NCBI GenBank assembly: GCA_003647525.1
Contig: QMMZ01000193.1
Coordinates: 1 to 5,210 of the forward strand
Direction of reading: 5' to 3'
DNA from: Deltaproteobacteria bacterium
Lineage (GTDB): Bacteria; Desulfobacterota; Desulfobacteria; Desulfobacterales; ETH-SRB1
DNA length: 5,210 nucleotides
Shown here: positions 1 through 5,210 of the stretch, in pieces
Layout of the letters: each line of letters starts with the position of its first letter
Numbering within the stretch: the stretch's first letter is position 1
Notes under the pieces: generated by a model
Told to the model about the DNA's origin: nothing
Database searches by the model: none
The model's input: only the letters and a program-made list of their open reading frames with translations
Made by a program: the position numbers and the translations under genes

Positions 1-1849
1 ACCGGGTATCCAGTCTGAATTCGCCAGTTGTAATTGTCTCCAGTGATTCTACATCCCCGTTATCATCATATACTTGTACCATCTCTGAGCCGATTGGAAT
101 AATTTCCTTTTGAATGAAATTTATTTTGTTGGTAAAACCATTGAACCATTCATGTTCGTAATAAAATTTGTACTCACTTGTAAAAGATAATTTATCCGCC
201 GGATTTCTTCTGAACAAAGCATTTAGAAAAAAGTCCTCCTGGAAGGCATTTGGGCTTGCACCCAATTGTTCTATATCATATTTATAATTTCCCCCGACTG
301 CCCGGCGTGGATTTTTGTTTGGCAAGAATAAAAACCCCAGTCCATATTTGATTTTGGTATCCTTTGTTCCATAGGCAATATGTCCATCCAGTCTTATCAG
401 TTTGCTAAATTTTGTGGTAGTCCGACCACCAATACGAAATCGGGTGCCTTCAATTTCATTAAATGAAATCAATGATGCGTAGGGCCCCAATTCAACTTTG
501 CCAATATCATAATATCCCCTTACAACAGTTTTAAAAATATCAATCCAGGTTTTAATTGCTGGTAAATTTTTCAAAGTGTCAACCATATAGTAAATGGTCT
601 GCTCATCTTTAGTGAGTGCTTCATGCCTCGATTCATCCCAATATTCATCTGTTTTCTCATAGGCTTTGTCGGCAATCATCACATCCGTCGGGAGCGAATA
701 AAACTTTTTGTCCTTGAATTGATTGAATACAAAATCGCGGTAAGTTGTAGTTTTGGTACCAAAAAAACCAAGCGTTTTGTTAGAGTTTTCAATCACATTA
801 AAATCGCCAATTACCTGGTCTTTGATCACCATCCAATAATGTCCTTCTATAAGTTCATATTCCTGCCGCATCACCAGGTCATTTACATAATTGATATTGG
901 CGTCTTCAGCAATTTTGATTTCAAACGATTCAATAGCATATGTTGTATCATGAACCCAAAAGTGACCTGTAAAAGTTAGCTCTTGTTTACGACGTGGTTT
1001 AAACATTAGCTTATAACACCACTGGTTTTCTAAAAATGAGCTATCAACCAAATAAAATCTATAGGAATTCAATGCTAAATTTGAAATGGGGCTGATAAAA
1101 TTCTTTTGGAATAAGGAGATATAATTGTCATAAAAATCGTAGCGCTGAAACATATCTCCGAGGAATTGAAGCATACTTTCATTTTCAATACCCGAAACTT
1201 TAGCAGCTTTAATTACTTCCTTTTCTGATTTGGGATTTTTTCTAAAAAAAAAGTCTGATACAGTTTCTGTTAGAAATATTGGTAAATAAGTTTTTCCGTT
1301 AACTGTGGAGGTATCTACATAATCAAAGATAAAATTGAATGGTTTTAAAATCTTTCGGTTTTGGAATTTCTCATTTATATTATTGGCGTCAATTTGAATT
1401 TTATTGTAGGCCTCATATTGGTATGCCTCAAATTCCTTGCGGTTGTTATTTTCCTTGTTCTCAATAATTTTTCGTAAAATGACCTCTGCTGGATTTTCAC
1501 CAGCAAGGATTGTTACTTCAGGCAAATCAAAATTTACAGAACTCAATTTGAAATTGACTTCCTGGAACCTGTTTTTGAATATTTTTATCGACTGGTTGCT
1601 GTAACTCATACAGGATGCTGTTAAGGAGTCGGTTGGTGATTTGGTTTCGATGGAAAAATTACCGTCAAAATCAGAAGTAACGCCTATGGTGGTTCCTTTA
1701 AAATAAATATTGGTAAAAGGGATCGGCTCTTTGGTATCAGCATCGATCACCTTCCCCATAATTTTTGTGACCTGCCCGAAAACGGGAGCAGAAAAAAGTA
1801 TAAGAAAAAGCAGATAATAAATTGACTTTATTTCTTTTTTTCTAATCAT
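1..1849 (-). CDS. DUF5686 / carboxypeptidase-regulatory-like outer-membrane protein, partial (C-terminus off left edge)
   Basis: The frame is open without interruption from the ATG at 1849 to the window edge, giving 616 residues. Residues 1-25 form a signal peptide: basic MIRKKEIK, a hydrophobic core YYLLFLILF, then a cleavage site near VFG|Q. Residues about 27-105 are a CarboxypepD_reg-like beta-sandwich (GKVIDADTKEPIPFTNIYF, then GTTIGVTSDFDGNFSI), the domain also found at the N-terminus of many Bacteroidota outer-membrane proteins. The rest matches my recollection of the DUF5686 family, including the NPAEVILRKIIENK segment at 119-132, EGTRFRIGGRT at 467-477 and LPNKNPRR at 509-516. The alternating polar/aromatic strands after about 465 suggest the start of an outer-membrane beta-barrel. 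Relatives are roughly 800-850 residues, so perhaps 200 are missing. It lies 152 bp downstream of the isomerase gene on the same strand. The biochemical function of the family is not established. Export is well supported; the barrel is inference. Confidence 0.9.
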   Translation of the reverse strand, partial: MIRKKEIKSIYYLLFLILFSAPVFGQVTKIMGKVIDADTKEPIPFTNIYFKGTTIGVTSDFDGNFSIETKSPTDSLTASCMSYSNQSIKIFKNRFQEVNFKLSSVNFDLPEVTILAGENPAEVILRKIIENKENNNRKEFEAYQYEAYNKIQIDANNINEKFQNRKILKPFNFIFDYVDTSTVNGKTYLPIFLTETVSDFFFRKNPKSEKEVIKAAKVSGIENESMLQFLGDMFQRYDFYDNYISLFQKNFISPISNLALNSYRFYLVDSSFLENQWCYKLMFKPRRKQELTFTGHFWVHDTTYAIESFEIKIAEDANINYVNDLVMRQEYELIEGHYWMVIKDQVIGDFNVIENSNKTLGFFGTKTTTYRDFVFNQFKDKKFYSLPTDVMIADKAYEKTDEYWDESRHEALTKDEQTIYYMVDTLKNLPAIKTWIDIFKTVVRGYYDIGKVELGPYASLISFNEIEGTRFRIGGRTTTKFSKLIRLDGHIAYGTKDTKIKYGLGFLFLPNKNPRRAVGGNYKYDIEQLGASPNAFQEDFFLNALFRRNPADKLSFTSEYKFYYEHEWFNGFTNKINFIQKEIIPIGSEMVQVYDDNGDVESLETITTGEFRLDTR

Positions 1850-1858
1850 TAGTTTGTG

Positions 1859-1888
1859 CAAATTAATGCAGCGTCCTTAGTAAAACAA
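1859..1888 (-). promoter_or_regulatory. Candidate Bacteroidota -33/-7 promoter for the DUF5686 gene
   Basis: Read on the minus strand, a TTG (1888-1886) is followed by 19 bases and then TTAATTTG (1866-1859), which matches the -7 consensus TAnnTTTG at all but its second base. The spacing is as expected for the phylum's primary sigma factor. Only nine bases separate the -7 box from the ATG, so a transcript starting here would have almost no 5' leader. No Shine-Dalgarno-like sequence precedes the ATG. The one mismatch and the very short leader keep confidence moderate. Confidence 0.4.
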
Positions 1889-1922
1889 GTAATTCTAAAA
1901 ATTATGCTTCAATAATACGAAT

Positions 1923-1940
1923 TTATTCAGCATTGAATAA
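1923..1940. repeat. Perfect 7-bp inverted repeat between the isomerase and DUF5686 genes
   Basis: TTATTCA and TGAATAA flank a four-base centre (GCAT). The element sits about 75-90 bases upstream of the DUF5686 start and about 60 bases past the isomerase stop. It could be a small hairpin at the 3' end of the isomerase mRNA or a dyad operator. The stem has only one G:C pair and is not followed by a T-run on the minus strand, so it is not a convincing intrinsic terminator. Confidence 0.35.
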
Positions 1941-2001
1941 CCTTATACTATATAATATATGAAAATGTTCAGAAAGAATAAGGTATTGATTCCCAGTTGT
2001 T

Positions 2002-2967
2002 TTATAGAATTCCTTCTCTGAGAATATCATGTAAATGGATAACCCCTGCATAATTGATACCATCAACCACCAGTAATTGTGTAATATTTTCTTTTCGCAT
2101 GATGCTTAAAGCGTCAGCAACATGAGTGCTTTTATCAATTGTTCGGGGATTTGGTGTCATAATATCTTCGGCAACAAAATTTTCAATATCCTGGGGTTTT
2201 TCCAACATCCTTCTGAGATCCCCATCAGTAATAATTCCAATAAGCTTACCATCTTCCAATACAGCTGTAGCTCCTAGCCTTTTTGATGAGATTTCAACAA
2301 TAGTGGATTTAATATCATCATCCTTGTTTACGCTGGGAGCTTCATTTATTGAAAATATGTCAGAAACCCTGAGATAGATTTTCTTCCCAATGGCGCCACC
2401 GGGATGAAATTTACCAAAATCTTCAGTTGTAAAACCTTTGCACTCAACCAATGCAATTGCCAGGGCATCACCCATTACCAATTGTGCGGTTGTACTTGAG
2501 GTGGGAACGAGGTTGTTAGGACATGCTTCTTTTATTACTCCAGTATTTATTACAAAATCTGATTTCTTAGCAAGAAAAGATTCTGTATTTCCTGTAAAGG
2601 CAACTATTTTATTTTCTCTAAGTTTTATCAGTGGAACCAATACTTTTATTTCTGGTGTGCTACCACTATTGGATATACATATGACGACATCCTCTTTTTG
2701 GATGATGCCTAAATCTCCATGAATGGCATCAGCTGCATGCATAAAAATTGAAGGCGTTCCGGTAGAATTAAATGTTGCAACAATTTTTGAAGCAATATTT
2801 GCGCTTTTACCAATGCCAGTTACAATCACTCTTCCTTTCGAATTAATAATTAATTCTACAGCATTTGCGAAATCATCATTCAAATGTGATTTTAATTCCT
2901 GAATCGCATTTAATTCAGCATCAATTGTTTCCAGCCCTATTTGTATAATCTCTTTGGTTGTTTTCAA
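2002..2967 (-). CDS. kdsD: Arabinose-5-phosphate isomerase, KpsF/GutQ/KdsD family (SIS + 2 CBS domains)
   Basis: Complete protein of 321 residues, close to the family's usual 310-330. It is expected to interconvert D-ribulose 5-phosphate and D-arabinose 5-phosphate, the first step towards KDO for lipopolysaccharide, in the cytoplasm. The SIS domain spans about 35-180, with the GIGKS loop at 51-55, HAADAIHGDLG at 77-87, SNSGSTPE at 99-106 and PTSSTTAQLVMGDALA at 155-170. Residues K54, E106, E147 and H188 correspond to K59, E111, E152 and H193 of E. coli KdsD with a constant offset of five, so the active site looks intact. Two CBS domains follow at about 203-260 and 266-321, with the motifs ITDGDLRRM and HLHDILREGI. 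The start codon is TTG at 2967: the reading continues upstream without ATG, the first internal Met is residue 76, and the N-terminus aligns with relatives here. recQ lies divergently upstream. The exact substrate (KDO pathway versus another sugar phosphate) is inferred from the family. Confidence 0.95.
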   Translation of the reverse strand: MKTTKEIIQIGLETIDAELNAIQELKSHLNDDFANAVELIINSKGRVIVTGIGKSANIASKIVATFNSTGTPSIFMHAADAIHGDLGIIQKEDVVICISNSGSTPEIKVLVPLIKLRENKIVAFTGNTESFLAKKSDFVINTGVIKEACPNNLVPTSSTTAQLVMGDALAIALVECKGFTTEDFGKFHPGGAIGKKIYLRVSDIFSINEAPSVNKDDDIKSTIVEISSKRLGATAVLEDGKLIGIITDGDLRRMLEKPQDIENFVAEDIMTPNPRTIDKSTHVADALSIMRKENITQLLVVDGINYAGVIHLHDILREGIL

Positions 2968-2999
2968 AACGAATAGAAAATTACATATGATAACTTTGG

Positions 3000-3007
3000 C
3001 AAAGATA
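3000..3007 (-). promoter_or_regulatory. Candidate -7 box for the isomerase gene
   Basis: On the minus strand 3007-3000 reads TATCTTTG, an exact match to the Bacteroidota -7 consensus TAnnTTTG. It lies 32 bases upstream of the TTG start and would give a leader of roughly 25 bases. No TTG/TTTG is found at the normal 17-23 base spacing; the nearest TTTG (3039-3036) is 28 bases away. The call therefore rests on the -7 box and its position alone. Confidence 0.38.
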
Positions 3008-3138
3008 CGAACTATCTGTGAACCCTGATTTAATCCAAATTATTATCAAATTCTTAAGAGTTAATAATTAAATGTTTGGCTTATTCAGTAAAAAAAGTGT
3101 ATTTTTAGAATGAAATTAAAATTTATTTAAGGTAATAT

Positions 3139-3171
3139 TTTGTTTCCCCGTTTATATTTTCAATATATTTG
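3139..3171 (+). promoter_or_regulatory. Bacteroidota -33/-7 promoter for recQ
   Basis: TTTG at 3139-3142, a 21-base spacer, and TATATTTG at 3164-3171 match both halves of the phylum's primary promoter exactly and at normal spacing. Transcription would start near 3176-3178, leaving an AT-rich leader of about 87 bases before the recQ ATG. It is the best-formed promoter in the window and points in the correct direction in the divergent gap. Confidence 0.65.
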
Positions 3172-3249
3172 TATGAAGCACTTAAATTTTCAGGTTAATT
3201 TAAAATTTTCAAGTAACTTTAAATTAGGATAATTACCTTTTATAATTAA

Positions 3250-3264
3250 ATGATGTAGGAAGAA
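3250..3264 (+). promoter_or_regulatory. recQ ribosome binding region with in-frame ATG-ATG-TAG
   Basis: Directly before the recQ ATG, in the same frame, are ATG (3250), ATG (3253) and the stop TAG (3256-3258), followed by GAAGAA. The stop rules out an upstream start and fixes the recQ ATG at 3265. The bases AGGAAG (3257-3262) resemble a Shine-Dalgarno sequence but end only two bases before the ATG, closer than usual. The two-codon mini-ORF overlaps this purine stretch. Confidence 0.5.
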
Positions 3265-5210
3265 ATGGCAAAATTGGATGTATACCCATTGCATGATTTG
3301 CTCAAGCAGATATTTGGTTTTGATAGTTTTAAAGGGAACCAGGAAGCAATTATTAAAAGCGTTTTAGAAGGTGATAATACTTTTGTTATTATGCCAACCG
3401 GAGGAGGCAAGTCGATGTGCTACCAACTTCCGGCCATAATGAGTGAAGGAACTGCTATTATAATTTCACCATTAATTGCATTGATGAAAAATCAAGTTGA
3501 TGCAATTCGAAATTTTGGTGCAGAACAAGGAATTGCACATGTTTTAAATTCCTCTTTATCCAAAATGGAAATCACAGAGGTAAAGGAAGATCTGTTATCG
3601 GGAAAAACTAAACTATTATATGTTGCACCCGAATCGTTGACAAAAGAAGAAAATGTTGAGTTCCTAAAGAAGATAAAAATATCATTTTACGCAGTTGATG
3701 AAGCACATTGTATTTCGGAATGGGGCCATGACTTCAGGCCTGAATACAGACGAATTAGACCAATCATTGAATCCATCGGACAAGATGTGCCAGTGATGGC
3801 ATTAACAGCTACAGCCACTCTAAAAGTTCAGCAAGATATCCAGAAAAATCTTGGAATCCTCGATGCGAAAGTTTATAAATCTTCATTTGACAGGCCAAAC
3901 TTATATTACGAGGTTCGGCCAAAAACCAAAGAAGTTGTAAAAGACATTATTAAATATATAAAAGGTCATCTTGGTAAATCGGGAATAGTTTATTGTTTAA
4001 GTAGAAAAAAAGTTGAGGAGCTGGCAGAGACTTTTCAAATTAATGGGATCAAAGCATTGCCCTATCATGCTGGCCTTGATGCCCTAACCCGCCGCACCAA
4101 TCAGGACAGGTTTTTGATGGAAGATGCAGATGTAATCGTAGCCACTATTGCATTCGGTATGGGAATTGATAAGCCCGATATTCGATTTGTAATCCACCAC
4201 GATATCCCTAAAAGTATTGAAGGTTACTATCAGGAAACAGGTCGTGGAGGCCGGGATGATGGTGAAGGAAATTGCGTTGCATTTTATAGCTATGATGATA
4301 TTCAGAAATTGGAAAAATTCATGAAAGGTAAGCCTGTTGCTGAGCAGGAAATCGCTAAACAATTGCTGCAGGAAACTGTTTCATATGCCGAGTCTTCTGT
4401 TTGCCGTCATAAGCAATTACTTCATTATTTTGGTGAAGAATCTGAAAAAGAAAACTGCGGAGCTTGTGACAATTGCTTGCATCCAAAGGAAAAATTTGAA
4501 GGAAAGGATTTTGTAAAAATTGCATTGGAAGCGATTATGGAAGTAAAACAATTGTTTAAATCCAATCATGTAATTAATATACTTATTGGTAAGAATAATG
4601 CCACCATAAAGTCTTTTAAGCATAATAAATTAAAAGCATTTGGCAGGGGTATGGATGAGGATGAGAAGTTCTGGAACGCAGTGATACGCCAATCGCTCAT
4701 TAACAATTTAATTATAAAAGATATTGAGAACTATGGCTTGCTAAAAATTACCGAAGAGGGCAAAGCTTTTCTTGAGAAACCATTTTCAATCATGCTTACC
4801 AAGGATCATAACTACGATTCGAATGAAGATGATGATGATTTCTTTGAAGGTGGTGCAGCAAAAACAAGTACTACAGATCAAACCCTTTTTAATATGTTAA
4901 AGGATTTGAGAAAAGACATGTCCAGGGAAGAGAATCTTCCTCCTTTTGTAATTTTCCAGGATCCCTCCCTGGAGGATATGGCCATTCAATACCCCATTAA
5001 AGAAGAAGAACTTCTGCAGATAACAGGGGTTGGTGTAGGAAAAGCCAAGAAGTATGGTGCACCATTTCTTGAACTGATTGCAGATTATGTGGAGGAAAAT
5101 GAGATTATGCGCCCAAATGATATGGTGGTCAAATCTGTGATAAATAAGTCCGGACTTAAAGTATATATCATTCAAAGTATCGACCGAAAGCTAGCTCTGG
5201 AGGATATTGC
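3265..5210 (+). CDS. recQ: ATP-dependent DNA helicase RecQ, partial (C-terminus off right edge)
   Basis: The frame is open from the ATG to the window end (648 residues). RecQ is a 3'-5' superfamily 2 helicase acting in recombinational repair and stalled-fork processing. Visible in order: motif 0 (FGFDSFKGNQ, Q26), Walker A PTGGGKS with K49, DEAH at 145-148, the aromatic-rich loop SEWGHDFRPEYRR from 151, motif III TATAT at 181-185, motif IV GIVYCLSRKK from 240, motif V VATIAFGMGIDKPD from 292, and motif VI QETGRGGRD at 323-331. Zinc-binding cysteines C380, C398, C401 and C404 match the E. coli positions almost exactly. An RQC winged-helix region follows (about 405-510, including FWNAVIRQSLI), then an acidic linker (516-528), then HRDC (about 536-612, with GVGVGKAKKYG). 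Sequence continues past HRDC, where the 609-residue E. coli protein ends. Bacteroidota relatives are, from memory, about 725-730 residues, so about 80 are missing. The gene is divergent from the isomerase gene. Confidence 0.97.
   Translation, partial: MAKLDVYPLHDLLKQIFGFDSFKGNQEAIIKSVLEGDNTFVIMPTGGGKSMCYQLPAIMSEGTAIIISPLIALMKNQVDAIRNFGAEQGIAHVLNSSLSKMEITEVKEDLLSGKTKLLYVAPESLTKEENVEFLKKIKISFYAVDEAHCISEWGHDFRPEYRRIRPIIESIGQDVPVMALTATATLKVQQDIQKNLGILDAKVYKSSFDRPNLYYEVRPKTKEVVKDIIKYIKGHLGKSGIVYCLSRKKVEELAETFQINGIKALPYHAGLDALTRRTNQDRFLMEDADVIVATIAFGMGIDKPDIRFVIHHDIPKSIEGYYQETGRGGRDDGEGNCVAFYSYDDIQKLEKFMKGKPVAEQEIAKQLLQETVSYAESSVCRHKQLLHYFGEESEKENCGACDNCLHPKEKFEGKDFVKIALEAIMEVKQLFKSNHVINILIGKNNATIKSFKHNKLKAFGRGMDEDEKFWNAVIRQSLINNLIIKDIENYGLLKITEEGKAFLEKPFSIMLTKDHNYDSNEDDDDFFEGGAAKTSTTDQTLFNMLKDLRKDMSREENLPPFVIFQDPSLEDMAIQYPIKEEELLQITGVGVGKAKKYGAPFLELIADYVEENEIMRPNDMVVKSVINKSGLKVYIIQSIDRKLALEDI

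Noticed and set aside
623..979. 118-residue plus-strand reading frame
   Set aside because: It lies wholly antisense to the DUF5686 gene, whose protein matches a known family; it is low-complexity and hydrophobic, as expected for a shadow frame.
1936..1987. Possible long hairpin (CCTTAT near 1941 with ATAAGG near 1978) as a terminator after the isomerase gene
   Set aside because: The stem is short and bulged, the loop is about 30 bases of AT-rich sequence, and no T-run follows, so it is weak as an intrinsic terminator.
2126..2722. Two plus-strand frames antisense to the isomerase gene (2126-2377 and 2438-2722)
   Set aside because: The isomerase in the opposite strand has intact catalytic residues and full length; these frames show no recognisable domain.
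3061..3071. TTAATAATTAA palindrome in the divergent gap
   Set aside because: It is made only of A and T in a very AT-rich region, where such palindromes arise easily by chance.
3173..3232. A 19-codon ORF (MKHLNFQVNLKFSSNFKLG) upstream of recQ
   Set aside because: Its ATG starts one base after the -7 box, so the predicted transcript would begin within or after it. There is no ribosome binding sequence, and the composition follows the AT-rich intergenic background.
3234..3241. TACCTTTT as a second -7 box close to recQ
   Set aside because: It lacks the final G of TAnnTTTG and has no TTG at suitable spacing upstream; the promoter at 3139-3171 is far better.
4084..5175. Three minus-strand frames within recQ (4084-4362, 4417-4623, 4897-5175)
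   Set aside because: All are antisense to conserved RecQ domains and have no recognisable motif or start signal.

Overview
This window looks like an ordinary chromosomal segment of an AT-rich member of the Bacteroidota. Three things point there: the leftmost protein belongs to a DUF5686 / carboxypeptidase-regulatory-like family typical of that phylum; the RecQ carries the long C-terminal extension common in Bacteroidota RecQ proteins; and the intergenic regions contain the phylum's characteristic -33/-7 promoter boxes (TTTG or TTG, then TAnnTTTG) instead of sigma70-type boxes.

Layout. Positions 1-1849 (minus) hold the first 616 residues of a secreted or outer-membrane DUF5686 protein whose C-terminus lies beyond the left edge. 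Positions 2002-2967 (minus) hold a complete KpsF/GutQ/KdsD-type arabinose-5-phosphate isomerase (SIS plus two CBS domains) that uses a TTG start. Positions 3265-5210 (plus) hold the first 648 residues of a RecQ DNA helicase that runs off the right edge. The gap at 1850-2001 holds a candidate promoter and a perfect 7-bp inverted repeat. The divergent gap at 2968-3264 holds a well-formed promoter for recQ and a candidate -7 box for the isomerase gene. No RNA gene, mobile element, CRISPR array or attachment site was seen.

How the genes relate. The two minus-strand genes share an envelope theme: the isomerase supplies the KDO (lipopolysaccharide core sugar) pathway, and the DUF5686 protein is probably an outer-membrane protein. 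RecQ is a housekeeping DNA repair helicase transcribed away from them. I see no evidence of an undescribed multi-gene system. The points worth a second look are details of expression: a nearly leaderless start, a TTG start, face-to-face -7 boxes, and an ATG-ATG-TAG mini-ORF at the recQ ribosome binding site. There are also small departures from the RecQ consensus.
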